Assembly (NCBI RefSeq): GCF_000799565.1
Contig: NZ_JUHB01000001.1
Coordinates: forward strand, 1,677,501 to 1,741,500
Direction: 5' to 3'
Length of the DNA: 64,000 bases
DNA from: Cellulophaga sp. Hel_I_12
GTDB lineage: Bacteria; Bacteroidota; Bacteroidia; Flavobacteriales; Flavobacteriaceae
Positions 1 through 13,403 of this stretch are shown piece after piece. The first letter of the stretch is position 1. Every line of letters begins with the position of its first letter. The notes below the pieces were generated by a model that worked only from the letters and a program-made list of their open reading frames with translations, was not told where the DNA came from and did no database searches. The translations under genes and the position numbers were made by a program.

Positions 1-1430
<1,430 letters not shown>

Positions 1431-1573
1431 TGTCACTAGTCCTTTATTCTAATTTATTAAAAAATACTTCAGTATAAATACTGAAGCATCTCTATCGTAC
1501 TTTACTCTAATTTATTTTTTGTGTTTCTTTGTGTTTACTATATCCCTGAAGATAATAGTAAATCACTTTGTCC

Positions 1574-1589
1574 CAATATGTCAATGAAC
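1574..1589 (-). promoter_or_regulatory. rRNA leader element before 23S
   Basis: The minus strand reads GTTCATTGACATATTG about 140 nt upstream of 23S. The same 16-mer occurs in the same orientation upstream of 16S at 3804-3819. Duplicate placement ahead of both large rRNAs suggests a role in rRNA antitermination or processing. The function is inferred; the repeat itself is seen directly. Confidence 0.6.
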
Positions 1590-1676
1590 ATCGCGAGTCG
1601 CGATAGACAATTATACCATCTATACGCTCACATGCAATACGCCAGAGATAAATTAATATCTCCGGGCATTGCCCGG

Positions 1677-1750
1677 TGGAGAATATCGGAGTCGAACCGA
1701 TGACCTCCTGCGTGCAAGGCAGGCGCTCTAGCCAGCTGAGCTAATCCCCC
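1677..1750 (-). tRNA. tRNA-Ala (anticodon TGC)
   Basis: The complement folds as a 74-nt cloverleaf with a 7-bp acceptor stem, including the G3-T70 pair that identifies alanine tRNAs. The anticodon is TGC, in CTTGCACG, and the T arm is GGTTCGACTCC. The discriminator base is A and CCA is not encoded. It lies in the 16S-23S spacer downstream of tRNA-Ile, the usual arrangement. Confidence 0.97.
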
Positions 1751-1848
1751 AATTACTAGTCGTTAGTAATTAGTAGTTAGTAGTTAGTACAACTACCACT
1801 CAACTTCTAGAATTTCCTTTCAATAATTTTTACTCTAAGAACGTTTAT

Positions 1849-1918
1849 TCGCCATATGCTTTACGCTATATGCAATACGCTGTTTTAGCCTATCGCTTAA
1901 AGCTTACTGCCTAAAGCA
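1849..1918 (-). repeat. GCNNTAR heptamer array in the rRNA spacer
   Basis: Read on the minus strand, this spacer between the two tRNAs is a chain of 7-nt units of the form GCNNTAN (for example GCTTTAG, GCAGTAA, GCTTTAA, GCGATAG), with a break in the middle. The same unit forms arrays at 22319-22347, 51473-51535 and 51611-51716. It carries no gene. Confidence 0.6.
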
Positions 1919-1937
1919 TCGAGCTTTGCTCGATTTG

Positions 1938-2011
1938 TAGTCTCAGGCAGACTCGAACTGCCGACCTCTACATTATCAGTGTAGCGCTCTAACCAGCTGA
2001 GCTATGAGACT
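1938..2011 (-). tRNA. tRNA-Ile (anticodon GAT)
   Basis: The complement is a 74-nt cloverleaf. The acceptor stem AGTCTCA pairs fully with TGAGACT, and the anticodon is GAT in CTGATAA. The T arm is GGCAGTTCGAGTCTGCC and the discriminator is A, without encoded CCA. It sits between 16S and tRNA-Ala, as in most rRNA operons with two spacer tRNAs. Confidence 0.97.
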
Positions 2012-2150
2012 CTCACTCTTGAACCCTTTAACAGATCCTCTCAATAACTTATATAACATACTAATAAGACAGCGATAAAATTAAAGTAAACAATAACTCA
2101 AAAATACAAGGGCTAGATTCTTCTAGAATTCATCTATAGGATGCTTTTCT

Positions 2151-3674
<1,524 letters not shown>

Positions 3675-3803
3675 GTTTTGTAAATATTATTCACATCACT
3701 AAAAATAAATTATCCGAACCTAACCCTTATGTATTCTTTAAGCTATTTTGTTAAATTCAATTCTTTATCCAATTATCGTTTCCAATAATTGAACGCTGTC
3801 TTA

Positions 3804-3819
3804 CAATATGTCAATGAAC
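3804..3819 (-). promoter_or_regulatory. rRNA leader element before 16S
   Basis: This is the second copy of the minus-strand 16-mer GTTCATTGACATATTG, about 130 nt upstream of the 16S 5' end, matching 1574-1589 before 23S. A role in antitermination or RNase III-type processing is inferred from position only. Confidence 0.6.
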
Positions 3820-3897
3820 CTTTTTATCTCTCTTTTAAGACCCTAAAAGTCTTATCACCTACATCCCTTTCATTCTCTCTGTCTCCGTAAGCGGGTG

Positions 3898-3928
3898 CAA
3901 ATATACACCCTCTTTTTAATCCCGCAAA
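3898..3928 (-). promoter_or_regulatory. rRNA operon promoter, Bacteroidota type
   Basis: The minus strand has TTTG at 3928-3925, a 19-nt spacer, then TATATTTG at 3905-3898. This matches the known Bacteroidota consensus TTTG-N19-TAnnTTTG. Transcription would start near 3891, giving a leader of roughly 215 nt ahead of 16S. The leader has a small AAGAC/GTCTT hairpin near 3837-3853. Confidence 0.75.
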
Positions 3929-4102
3929 TGTTTTTTTAATTCTTTTTTGAAATAATTACTACAATCAAAACAAAACCCTTAGAAACAACACGTTACAAGC
4001 AATGAAAAAATAAAAAAAATTGTGTTTGTTTAATTTTGCCTTCTTTTATAGACGAAAACCCTCTTTAACAAAAATAGAATTCGGTAACAATACATCGTAT
4101 TT

Positions 4103-6097
4103 CTAAGAAAAGAAATTCCAAACTACACCAAAACGCACTATAAAGTCACGATAGGGATACTCCGGAGCTGAATAATAATTAGGTTCAGAAAAAGAAGAAT
4201 TAAAATGCTCGGCCTTTAAATAAATCCGCGTTTGCTGCACTTTTGCGTTTACAAAGAAGTCTAGCATAGGAAAGCCTCCTAATTTTTGATCATTTTGAAT
4301 ATAAAACTCTCCAAGCAAGGGGCTGTATGCATTCATGGTATAGGATGTAAAATATTTAAAGCTTACCCCTGTTTGCAGAAACATCGCTTTTTTAAATATC
4401 TCTTTAGAAAAATACAAGGTATTTCTAGTTGTAAATTCAGGAATGTTCAGGATGTTGTTTGATTGAGATACAGTTTGGTACATTAAGGTATTTTGCAATG
4501 CAAAAGACTTGTACTTAAATTCTTTTTGATATTTTACTTTTAGATAATTGATACTACTCGTTTCTTGGAAAGGTTTAATATACTTGTTTTCACTCTCGCC
4601 CGCTAACAGCTCTTGTAAAGGATCTACAGCAAAGTAAGGCTGATTATCCAATCTTGTGAATTTAGCAGTTGCTTGTCCAAAAAGTTTTGAATTCAAGTTA
4701 AACTCGATGCTATTTGTTTTTACCTTCTCAAAAGTCTCTGAAGTATTCCAATTATAGTTTTCATAATCACTCTGATACAGTAGAAAATTAAAATCAGGCA
4801 TTTTGGTAGACGAAAAAATAGCTGCCGAAAGTCCTAATTTATCATTTAATTGATACCCTGCGGATGCATTAAACAAACTACCACTTAGGGTACCCGATAG
4901 ATTGTATGACATATTCCCTCTTAATTGAAAACCCCCTATCTTTTTTTCATAATCGGCTCCTAGCGCAATGTCTTCGCCCTTTAATTGATTTGGTATGCGC
5001 TGGGTATCTGTTATTAGCAAACTATTGAAGTAATAATTATAATTATAAATATTGATTGACCCTTTTAACCTACCTAAAATGCTATTGTAAAATTCAGCAT
5101 TTAACTCATTATATAAGGTTTTGAGATGTGCTTTATCCGCTATTTCAGAAGTACTAAAGGCATCACCAAAAAAATTATTTGGTGTTGTTTGATTAAATTG
5201 ATAAAATTTTGTTTCGTAATTGAACAAATGTCCAATAGAGAGGGAGGTTTTTTCAATGCTGCTTGAATCTTTTTCTTTTCGTAGGAGCTTATATTGATGC
5301 TGAAAAAAATAGCGTTTCCCTAGAATTTTATTCGTCGCATCGGTTAAATTAACATCTAATCTTGAACGATCCTGAAAATCAGCATCCCCAGATTCAAATT
5401 GCGTTTTATCGGACAATCCACCGTTTTCTTGATCTACCAAGTCTTGTGCCGCAATATGCATTCTTAATGAATACCTGTTATTTAGTGTTTCATAATTTGC
5501 TGTGGTTACAAAATTACCCGATTCCGATTGAGACCATCTGTACTTTCCTAAAGATCTAAATCCTTTATAAGCTATAGAATAATTGAAGCGCTTGGACAGG
5601 TTAAACGTGAGTAAAATATCTAGAAGCTGACCTTCGGTCATTGTGGTTTTAAACATAGCTTCGGTCATAGGCGTTGGAACATCGTAATAATTGACAGCCT
5701 CAAGTTCCAAATAATTAAAATGCCTTGCCGTGGCTCCTATTTTCGGGTAAAAGAAACTACTTTCAAAATTTAAACCCAAACTAGTGTAGGGCCTACCCAT
5801 ATTGGAGAAAGGCAGCAGTTCAAAATCGTCTTTTCTAAGGTAGTTGTATGTATACTCTTTTTGTAGGGTTAAGGTGGTATCGATATGCGTAGTATCTCTT
5901 TTAAAAGAAATAATTTTATAGCTAGTTATAGGCATCTTATCGCTCTCAAGAACCTTATTAACCTCTTGGCTTTCCGAAAAATCTTTATTCATTACACCCA
6001 AAGAATCTGCGCTTTGTGACTTCGAAATCTGATCTTCTTGTCCAAAAAAGAAATTAATACTTAGAAAAACAACTATTAGAATTATATATTTCATCAA
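4103..6097 (-). CDS. Putative outer-membrane porin (flavobacterial putative-porin family)
   Basis: This 664-residue protein starts with a signal peptide (hydrophobic residues 3-18, cleavage before QEDQ). After a charged linker, the rest consists of short amphipathic stretches rich in aromatic residues, and it ends in VWNFFS with a C-terminal Phe-rich strand. This fits a large beta-barrel of the putative porin group common in Bacteroidota. No TonB plug or CarboxypepD-like domain is visible, so passive transport is more likely than TonB-driven uptake. The substrate is unknown. It is transcribed alone, away from the rRNA operon's 5' side, and divergently from the next gene. Confidence 0.75.
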   Translation of the reverse strand: MMKYIILIVVFLSINFFFGQEDQISKSQSADSLGVMNKDFSESQEVNKVLESDKMPITSYKIISFKRDTTHIDTTLTLQKEYTYNYLRKDDFELLPFSNMGRPYTSLGLNFESSFFYPKIGATARHFNYLELEAVNYYDVPTPMTEAMFKTTMTEGQLLDILLTFNLSKRFNYSIAYKGFRSLGKYRWSQSESGNFVTTANYETLNNRYSLRMHIAAQDLVDQENGGLSDKTQFESGDADFQDRSRLDVNLTDATNKILGKRYFFQHQYKLLRKEKDSSSIEKTSLSIGHLFNYETKFYQFNQTTPNNFFGDAFSTSEIADKAHLKTLYNELNAEFYNSILGRLKGSINIYNYNYYFNSLLITDTQRIPNQLKGEDIALGADYEKKIGGFQLRGNMSYNLSGTLSGSLFNASAGYQLNDKLGLSAAIFSSTKMPDFNFLLYQSDYENYNWNTSETFEKVKTNSIEFNLNSKLFGQATAKFTRLDNQPYFAVDPLQELLAGESENKYIKPFQETSSINYLKVKYQKEFKYKSFALQNTLMYQTVSQSNNILNIPEFTTRNTLYFSKEIFKKAMFLQTGVSFKYFTSYTMNAYSPLLGEFYIQNDQKLGGFPMLDFFVNAKVQQTRIYLKAEHFNSSFSEPNYYSAPEYPYRDFIVRFGVVWNFFS

Positions 6098-6113
6098 TTA
6101 CTACTTACAAAAA

Positions 6114-6121
6114 CAAAGGTA
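6114..6121 (-). promoter_or_regulatory. Probable -7 box for the porin gene
   Basis: The minus strand reads TACCTTTG, a match to TAnnTTTG, just upstream of the porin start. A TTTTG lies 16 nt further upstream, a shorter spacing than the usual 19-20. Confidence 0.4.
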
Positions 6122-6273
6122 ATTTTTTTGTCCTTAACAAAAAGTGAAAGTTTAACTAATTGAAATGGATAATGACCTCTTAAAGTAAATGCTACTGGCT
6201 TACCCTAAAACCTACAGCACAAAAAAGGTGTTTTTTATTTTTTTTTCAGGATATTTACAAAAAAAACTAAACT

Positions 6274-9200
6274 ATGTTAAGAAAATTACTTCTAGTATGT
6301 TTCTTAGTTTCTTCATGGTCACAAGCGCAATTTAATGAAGATGCGCCTTGGATGATAGGAATTGAGAAATCTAAGAATATAACATCAAAAAACGCTAGCT
6401 TAAGTTTAGACGAGCTTTCGAAAGCATTTAATGAATACTGGATTGATAAAGATTATACCACAAAAGGAAGCGGATACAAACCCTTTAAAAGATGGGAGAA
6501 TTACTGGTCGTACCAAGTGAATTCGGAGGGCATCATACCATCTTCTCGAGAATTATGGCAAACCTGGAAAAATAAATCTCAAAGCACTGCTAGAGTAAAT
6601 CCAGTAAGTAATTGGACATCACTTACCACATCAAAACACGGTATATTTCCTGGAAGACTCCCTGGACAAGGAAGAGTAAATGCTGTCGCTGTTGACCCTA
6701 ACAATGCCAATATTTGGTATGCTGGCGCTCCCGCTGGTGGTATCTGGAAGTCTGTAGATGCTGGAACCTCTTGGGTTAATTTATTCGACAATTTTTTACA
6801 AATAGGGGTCTCTGGAATCGCTATTGACCCGAACAACTCGAACATTATCTATATCGCTACGGGTGATGATGATGCCGCAGATTCCTATAGTATCGGCGTT
6901 TACAAATCATTTGACGGAGGAGCCACATGGAATGAAACAGGACTCAACCCCTCTAATACCTCTATTAACTTTTTAGCGAATGAGATCGTCATCGACCCTA
7001 ACAACTCTAATATCCTTTGGCTAGGAACCAACAATGGATTAATGAAATCTACCGATGCTGGCGTTACCTGGGAGGTAAAGCAAGCTGGAAATATAAAAGA
7101 TTTTAAGTTAAAGCCCAATGACAGCAATACCATTTATGCCGTTTCATCCAGAAACTATTTCAAGTCTGTTGACGGCAATACCTTTACTGAAATTACCAGC
7201 ACGCTACCCTCTGCTTCTGGACGTCTTGTTTTAGGTACTTCAGCAGCTAATCCCGAAGTTGTGTACATCCTAAGCGCAGACGTAAGCACAAATGATTATG
7301 CTTTTCAAGGATTATATAAATCTGTTGATAGCGGTGTAACTTTTGTTAAAACAGCAAGTACCGCCGAAATATTAGAATCTAATCAGGCTTGGTTTGATTT
7401 AGCTTTAGAGGTGTCACCAGTTAATGCTGATGAACTTTATGTAGGTTGTTTAAACATTTGGAAAAGCACCAATGGAGGAAATACATTTTCCAGAAAAAAT
7501 AGCTGGTTTACCAACAATGAGGCGTATACCCATGCTGATATACATACCATTAAATTTTTTGGTACCAAATTATTTACGGGGACTGACGGTGGGTTCTATG
7601 TTTCTGAAGACGGTGCCACTAGTTTTACCGACAAAACAGCAAATATGGGGATAAGTCAGTTTTACAGAATATCTGTTACTGAAAAAAATTCGAATAAAAT
7701 TATTGGTGGACTCCAAGATAATGGAGGACAAGTATTTGGTAGTAGTCAGTGGAACAATTATCATGGCGGTGATGGTATGGATAATGTTATCGATCCAAAT
7801 AATGACAATCTCCTCTACGGTTTTACCCAAAATGGAGGATCCTTAAATATTTCTACTAATTCTGGCCAGACCATAGGACAAATTGGACCACCAAAAAAAG
7901 CAGATGGCACAAACATTTCTGGCAATTGGATTACACCGCTCGCCATTAGCAATACGGGTGCTGTATATGCCGGTTATGATGCGGTTTATAAATTAGTGGG
8001 CAGTGCTTGGGAGAAAATATCCGGACCTATTGGTTTCGGAAATATAACCGACCTTGAAATAGACCCAAATAATGCCGAAACCCTTTATGTTATTCAAGGC
8101 AGTAGCATTTATAAAAGTATTGATGAGGGAGTCACCTTTAATTTAGTGACTAGGTTAGAGACTCAAATATCAGATTTAGCAATAAATAGAACTGATGGCG
8201 CAATACTATATGTTACAACCTCTAATAGAGTGGGCATATCTCAAAGCAATCAACCAAGCCCTGCGAGCAGGGGTGTTTTTAAAATAACAACTCGTGATGG
8301 TGTTACTACCTCAGAAAATATTACCTATAATTTACCGCCTGATCAAGCTTTTTTCTCAATTGCACATCAAGGAAGACATATTGATAATCCTATTTTTGTG
8401 GGAACAAGTTTAGGGGTGTATCGATTAGACGATACAGAAACCGAGTGGGAAGATTATTTTACTAATTTGCCTAGTGTCGCCGTTGGAGATATTGAAATAA
8501 GCTTAGGAGATGCCATGATTACTGCTGCGACCTACGGAAGAGGTATTTGGCAGTCGCCAATACCTCTTAAAACACCTAATGACGATGTTGAAATATTGTC
8601 TGCGACACCTGAAAACAATAGCGTTATTTGTGGTGAAATATCTCCGGAAATAAGCGTAAAAAATGCAGGTATCAATACCATTACGGTTATTACCATCACT
8701 TATGCTATAAACGACAACACTCCGGAAGTTTTTACTTGGAATGGAAGTTTGGCAAGCAACCAAACTCAAGCTATAACACTACCCAATTTAGTATCTAATA
8801 TATACGGAGAGGCTACGCTAAATATTGAGGTAGCTGTTGACAACGACACTTTTAGTGATAATAACAGCATTAGCAAAGAATTTTTTAGTAACAGATTCGG
8901 AAACGGAGGTGATATTAATACTTTTGATACACCAGAAAATACAATGATTGCTTACACTGAAAATAGCAATCAAATTGTGTGGGAAAAAGGCATTCCTAGT
9001 GGTACGCTATTAAATAAAGCAAGTTCTGGTCAAGAAGTATATGCCACCAATTTAGATGGCAATCACCAAGATAAAGTAAAAGCTATACTTTTAAGTAAGT
9101 GCTATGAACTGTCATCTATTATTGCTCCTGTACTTAAGTTTAATATGGCTTACGATTTGGAAGAAAATTGGGATGTTGTGTATGTTGAATATTCCGTTGA

Positions 9201-10539
9201 TTCTGGAACTTCGTGGAGTGTTTTGGGCACTATCAATAGCCAACCTAATTGGTATACGAGCAATAGAACCAATGCCATTTCTGGGATCGATAATGATTGT
9301 CAAAACTGCCCAGGGGCACAATGGACTGGTACTTCAACAGAATTAGCGACCTATGCTTATGATTTTAATGCCAATGCTCTGCTGGGAGAAACAAATTTAA
9401 CCAATGAATCTAATATCATATTTAGAATTATTTTCGAAGCGGACGATGCTGTCAACCAAGAAGGCGTAGTGATTGATGATTTCCAGGTAGAAGGCTTTCA
9501 AGACGACGACGATGATGATAATGATGGTGTTTTAGACATAGACGATAACTGCCCAAGTACCAGCAACTCAAATCAATTGGATAGCGATAATGACGGTATT
9601 GGCGATGTCTGTGATCCTGATGATGATAATGATGGTGTCTTAGATACTGAAGATAATTGCCCTTTAGTTGCGAATGCTGACCAAGCAGATGCTGACCAAG
9701 ATGGTATTGGCGATATTTGTGATACAGATGCCGATAATGATGGCGTTCCAAACGATATAGATCAATGTCCTTCAACAACTGCAAATGCTGTTGTAAATAT
9801 TGATGGATGTGAAATATTCTCTTTACCTGCAACTAATTTCAGAATCAAAACCGTGGGTGAATCGTGTATTTCTAGCAATAATGGCCGTGTCACTATTGAT
9901 GCAAATGAAGCTTTAAACTATTTGGCTGTTTTAACAGGAAACGCCATTAACGCAAACGCTAGTTTTACCTCAAACACCAGCTTTGAAAATCTTCCGGCAG
10001 GAAATTATACACTTTGTATTACGGTTGAAAATGAACCTGATTACGAAAATTGTGTTGCTATTTCGATCACCGAACCCGAAGCATTGAGGGTTGGCTCTAG
10101 AATAAGCTCGCTGAACAAAGAAGTTGTTTTAAACCTTGAAGGAGGTAAAATGTACATTATCAACTTAAACGGAATAGAATATAGAACCAGTGATAATGAA
10201 ATAACCCTGCCCCTATTAAATATAGAAAACAAATTAACCATCAAAACCGATGTGGAATGCCAAGGGATTTACGAGGAAAATATTATTCTCGGAACCCAGG
10301 TGTACATTTATCCAAATCCGATTGAAGGAGGGGAACTCACCATACTCGTAGGCGATTCTAGTCAAGATTCGGCGACCATAAGTTTATTTAGCATCAATGG
10401 CACGCAACAATTCTCTAAAAAATATCCTGTGCAAAACGGTAAAGCTTTCTTTAATGTAGACAACTTACCGCAAGGAATATATTTACTCAATGTAAAATCT
10501 GGCGGACAACTCTCTTCCTATAAAATAATAAGAAAATAA
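6274..10539 (+). CDS. Type IX-secreted multidomain propeller protein (sortilin/BNR-like, TSP3 repeats)
   Basis: This 1421-residue protein has a signal peptide (residues 1-18, ending SQAQ). Residues about 110-770 hold repeated blades with DPNN...IYYAG and KSxDGGxTW motifs, as in sortilin/BNR-type beta-propellers. A CARDB-like beta domain follows at about 770-870 and a jelly-roll-like module at about 890-1065. A run of calcium-binding thrombospondin type 3 repeats (DNDGVxDxxDNCP) covers about 1070-1175. The last 75 residues (YPNPIEGG ... [11 protein letters not shown] ... YKIIRK) are a type A C-terminal sorting domain of the type IX secretion system. It should therefore be exported and anchored or released at the cell surface. 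No catalytic site is recognisable; adhesion or ligand binding is inferred. The next gene begins one base after its stop. Confidence 0.88.
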   Translation: MLRKLLLVCFLVSSWSQAQFNEDAPWMIGIEKSKNITSKNASLSLDELSKAFNEYWIDKDYTTKGSGYKPFKRWENYWSYQVNSEGIIPSSRELWQTWKNKSQSTARVNPVSNWTSLTTSKHGIFPGRLPGQGRVNAVAVDPNNANIWYAGAPAGGIWKSVDAGTSWVNLFDNFLQIGVSGIAIDPNNSNIIYIATGDDDAADSYSIGVYKSFDGGATWNETGLNPSNTSINFLANEIVIDPNNSNILWLGTNNGLMKSTDAGVTWEVKQAGNIKDFKLKPNDSNTIYAVSSRNYFKSVDGNTFTEITSTLPSASGRLVLGTSAANPEVVYILSADVSTNDYAFQGLYKSVDSGVTFVKTASTAEILESNQAWFDLALEVSPVNADELYVGCLNIWKSTNGGNTFSRKNSWFTNNEAYTHADIHTIKFFGTKLFTGTDGGFYVSEDGATSFTDKTANMGISQFYRISVTEKNSNKIIGGLQDNGGQVFGSSQWNNYHGGDGMDNVIDPNNDNLLYGFTQNGGSLNISTNSGQTIGQIGPPKKADGTNISGNWITPLAISNTGAVYAGYDAVYKLVGSAWEKISGPIGFGNITDLEIDPNNAETLYVIQGSSIYKSIDEGVTFNLVTRLETQISDLAINRTDGAILYVTTSNRVGISQSNQPSPASRGVFKITTRDGVTTSENITYNLPPDQAFFSIAHQGRHIDNPIFVGTSLGVYRLDDTETEWEDYFTNLPSVAVGDIEISLGDAMITAATYGRGIWQSPIPLKTPNDDVEILSATPENNSVICGEISPEISVKNAGINTITVITITYAINDNTPEVFTWNGSLASNQTQAITLPNLVSNIYGEATLNIEVAVDNDTFSDNNSISKEFFSNRFGNGGDINTFDTPENTMIAYTENSNQIVWEKGIPSGTLLNKASSGQEVYATNLDGNHQDKVKAILLSKCYELSSIIAPVLKFNMAYDLEENWDVVYVEYSVDSGTSWSVLGTINSQPNWYTSNRTNAISGIDNDCQNCPGAQWTGTSTELATYAYDFNANALLGETNLTNESNIIFRIIFEADDAVNQEGVVIDDFQVEGFQDDDDDDNDGVLDIDDNCPSTSNSNQLDSDNDGIGDVCDPDDDNDGVLDTEDNCPLVANADQADADQDGIGDICDTDADNDGVPNDIDQCPSTTANAVVNIDGCEIFSLPATNFRIKTVGESCISSNNGRVTIDANEALNYLAVLTGNAINANASFTSNTSFENLPAGNYTLCITVENEPDYENCVAISITEPEALRVGSRISSLNKEVVLNLEGGKMYIINLNGIEYRTSDNEITLPLLNIENKLTIKTDVECQGIYEENIILGTQVYIYPNPIEGGELTILVGDSSQDSATISLFSINGTQQFSKKYPVQNGKAFFNVDNLPQGIYLLNVKSGGQLSSYKIIRK

Positions 10540-10540
10540 T

Positions 10541-11245
10541 ATGAAAACCTTATATAACACATTACTACTACTAATTTTTATACTAATCACCTCTTGTGGT
10601 GGCTCAGGAGGTGACGACCCCAATGAGGCCACTCCTGTACCAAACCCATCAGTGGCTACCTTATTATTCCCTGAAGACAAGAAAGAGTGTACAGAAGGGA
10701 TCGTTGTAAATGAAACCCAAAGTACTGTGAATTTTCAATGGACGGCCTCTGAAAATACCGATAGTTATGAGGTTAAACTTACCAACTTAAATACCAATAC
10801 TTCTTCAACAAGCACCTCAAATACCAACGAAAAAACAATTAGCTTGCAAAGAGGCACACCTTATGAATGGTTTGTAATATCAAAAGCCAGTGGCACTAAC
10901 GAAACTGCTACGAGCGCCAAATTTCGTTTTTATAACCAAGGTGCTGGTGTAGAAAATTACGCTCCTTTTCCGGCAGAAGCCATAAATCCTAAACGGGGAA
11001 GCACTATAGAAACAGGAACGACAGTTACCTTGCAGTGGTCCGGAGCAGACGTTGATAATGATATTGAAAGTTACGAGGTGTTCTTTGGAACAGAAACCGA
11101 GCCTACTACCTCTTTGGGAACGCTCACTACCAATACAGTTAATGCAACTATTTCTAGTAATCTCGTGTATTATTGGCAGGTAGTCACTACTGATCAAAAG
11201 CAAAATAAATCAAGATCTGAAGTTTTTCAATTTAAGGTTCAATAA
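10541..11245 (+). CDS. Lipoprotein with two fibronectin type III-like repeats
   Basis: This 234-residue protein has a lipoprotein signal (LILITSC, lipidation Cys at about residue 19) followed by a Gly/Asp linker (GGSGGDDPNE). Two beta-rich repeats follow, at about 45-105 and 140-234. Each has the W-x-x-S/D...Y-x-V pattern of fibronectin type III folds. It begins one base after the stop of the large secreted propeller gene, so the two are probably translationally coupled and act together at the surface. A rho-independent terminator follows. The binding partner is unknown. Confidence 0.75.
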   Translation: MKTLYNTLLLLIFILITSCGGSGGDDPNEATPVPNPSVATLLFPEDKKECTEGIVVNETQSTVNFQWTASENTDSYEVKLTNLNTNTSSTSTSNTNEKTISLQRGTPYEWFVISKASGTNETATSAKFRFYNQGAGVENYAPFPAEAINPKRGSTIETGTTVTLQWSGADVDNDIESYEVFFGTETEPTTSLGTLTTNTVNATISSNLVYYWQVVTTDQKQNKSRSEVFQFKVQ

Positions 11246-11283
11246 CTATTTTTTAGATACTATACGCGAAGCTAAGTTTTTTT

Positions 11284-11313
11284 AAAAAGACAACTGAAAA
11301 GTTGTCTTTTTTT
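11284..11313 (+). terminator. Rho-independent terminator
   Basis: An 11-bp stem AAAAGACAACT / AGTTGTCTTTT with a GAAA loop is followed by a T run. It closes the two-gene unit for the secreted propeller and its lipoprotein partner. Confidence 0.85.
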
Positions 11314-11826
11314 ATGCATTGAACATCCCATTGCGCTGTATTTGAATGCCATTTAGTACTAACGAAATCCCTTAAGAGTAGGGCTTAGAGGATACTTCAA
11401 TTGCCATTAGGGAAAAGCAACAACCCTATTGATCAGATCCCTAATTAGAGTTCAGCCCATTAAATCTCAGCTGTTCCATGTTCAAGCTTCTAACCCATAT
11501 ACTGCTTTTCTTGTAGCCTTATATGCCCACATAATGTACTTAAAGCTCAAATTGCTAATAGCTCAGCCATTTATTCTACTGTACCTAAGCAATTTAATCC
11601 ACTTAATAATTTCATGAGGCATTTACGAGTTTAATTAGCTACGTTAAGATTATATACATTTTCAACCTTAGCGCTATCACATTTTAGTTAAGGTATAACT
11701 GCGCCAAGGGATAGTACTGTGCTAGTATAATACTCTTCATTGTAAAAGCCAATAGTACTCACATCTGCATCCAATTTTCAACATACTTTATAGTTCAAGA
11801 AGTTTTTATGACCTAAACCTTATATA
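11314..11826. other. Intergenic stretch without recognisable gene
   Basis: About 510 bp lie between two facing terminators. The only open frame of note is 62 codons near 11429-11617. It has no signal peptide, no family features and no plausible promoter, so it is not called. No tRNA, repeat or regulatory fold was recognised. Confidence 0.5.
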
Positions 11827-11830
11827 AAAA

Positions 11831-11857
11831 AAAAACCACTCCAAAGGAGTGGTTTTT
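11831..11857 (-). terminator. Rho-independent terminator of the susC/susD operon
   Basis: The stem AAAAACCACTCC / GGAGTGGTTTTT has an AAA loop. The A tract on the plus strand gives the T run on the minus strand, 30 bp beyond the SusD stop. Confidence 0.85.
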
Positions 11858-11886
11858 AAATAGTTAAAATCTTTAACTAACTAATA

Positions 11887-13398
11887 CTAGTTTTGATCGC
11901 TAATGTTTGGGTTACCAATTATTTCTAATTGAGGAATCTCAAAAGTTAAACGCTCATCAGTATGGTTAAAAGACTGACCAGCAAAATCTAACCAGTTAGC
12001 ACCTCTTGTTCTCGTTTCACGTCTTCTCTTCATAATAAAATACGATTGACCTTCACCCCAAAGCTCTAAACGAGCTTGTAATGCAGCTTCATTCGCTAAA
12101 GATCCATCAGGCAATGCATCGATATAAGACGTGTCATCCAATCTTAAATTTAATAATGCTTTTAAGCTTGTACGTGAACCTGCGAAATTTCCATTTTCTG
12201 CAGCAGCCTCGGCATGCAATAAATAAAACTCAGCAACTCTCATGTAGTGAGAATCAGAATCGATATTCGATTGAGGACCAGAGAAATTTCTGAATCCTTG
12301 AACTTCAGCACCTTTGTAATAAAATTTACCAGCTGGTCTTAAAGTTGAAGACCATTGAAATCTTCTAATATCATCTGCTCTAAAGTTACTATGTAAGGTT
12401 GCATCCATCCCTTTAGGGTTACCAACCGCCGCATAGCTGTAGCTATACTGGTCCATAAAGCCCCACCAAGAAAATAAAGAAGCTAGACCTTGACCTGCTG
12501 CGGTAATGTCTATTCCCCACATAATACCTCCAATACTGTTGATATCGTTAAAACCACCTACAGCACCAGACTCTCCTGGAAATAAAGCAACTTCATCCGC
12601 TGTCATAATTGGGTATCCTGCATCAACTACTTTTTTAGCATATATCTCAGTTTGCTCCCAGTTGTTTAAAGCACCGTATGTTTTGGCGATTAAACCTCTT
12701 ACAACATCTTGGTTGATTTCAATTTTATCTTCTCTCTGAAATCCTTCTAACAAAATTTCAGCATCCAATAAATCATCAAGTGCAACATCAAATACCGCTT
12801 GTAAACTGCTTTTAGGCTGCTCAAGATCATTGGCACTCATATATATTGGTAAAACAGGCTTTGATAAGTCAGTAATATCATTGGCAAATACATGAGCTAA
12901 AAAGAAGTACGCATACCCTCTAAGCGCTTTCGCCTGACCAAGTGTATGTCTTCCATTTTCTGTCGCTGGAACAACATCATTACCACCTGCACCATCGATC
13001 ACCAAGTTTGATAAATTAATAACTCTATACAAAAACCTCCATGGTCTGTAGTTGTTATTATTATCTGGATCTACAGTAGCCGTTAGTTCAGAAATATCCC
13101 TTTGACGGCTATAACTCTTTCCTAAATGAGCCATATCAGCCGATAAAATATCTAAGTTCATGTACTGCGAAGTAACACCAAAATCTTCTTGGGCAGTAGT
13201 ACCACCACTACCTCTACGGTACAAGTTTTCATAAATACCTAACAAGGTAGCCTTAGCCACCGCAGGGTTTACTGTAGCGGCTTCAGTTACTTGTTCTTGT
13301 GATAATGTTGATGTTGGGAATACTTCTACGAAGTCTTCACTACATGAAATAAACGAGAGTAAAACCCCCACATATGCAATTTTTTTTATTGTTTTCAT
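11887..13398 (-). CDS. SusD/RagB family outer-membrane nutrient-binding lipoprotein
   Basis: This 503-residue protein has a lipoprotein signal (SFISCSEDF, Cys about residue 19). The body is typical of SusD/RagB: an N-terminal helical TPR-like region (the RVINLSNLVIDG segment near residue 130), then a long ligand-binding part ending with the RLTFEIPQLEIIGNP motif. It lies 5 bp downstream of the SusC gene and shares its terminator. SusD proteins form a lid on the SusC channel and capture oligosaccharides or peptides. No glycoside hydrolase, sulfatase, peptidase or regulator is adjacent, so the substrate cannot be guessed. Confidence 0.93.
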   Translation of the reverse strand: MKTIKKIAYVGVLLSFISCSEDFVEVFPTSTLSQEQVTEAATVNPAVAKATLLGIYENLYRRGSGGTTAQEDFGVTSQYMNLDILSADMAHLGKSYSRQRDISELTATVDPDNNNNYRPWRFLYRVINLSNLVIDGAGGNDVVPATENGRHTLGQAKALRGYAYFFLAHVFANDITDLSKPVLPIYMSANDLEQPKSSLQAVFDVALDDLLDAEILLEGFQREDKIEINQDVVRGLIAKTYGALNNWEQTEIYAKKVVDAGYPIMTADEVALFPGESGAVGGFNDINSIGGIMWGIDITAAGQGLASLFSWWGFMDQYSYSYAAVGNPKGMDATLHSNFRADDIRRFQWSSTLRPAGKFYYKGAEVQGFRNFSGPQSNIDSDSHYMRVAEFYLLHAEAAAENGNFAGSRTSLKALLNLRLDDTSYIDALPDGSLANEAALQARLELWGEGQSYFIMKRRRETRTRGANWLDFAGQSFNHTDERLTFEIPQLEIIGNPNISDQN

Positions 13399-13403
13399 AA
13401 TTA

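Noticed and set aside
9452-9832. Minus-strand frame of 126 codons rich in His and Tyr
   Set aside because: It is the antisense of the Asp-rich TSP3 repeats of the secreted propeller gene.
11429-11617. 62-codon frame in the gap before the SusD gene
   Set aside because: It lacks a signal, family motif and promoter, and lies between two facing terminators.
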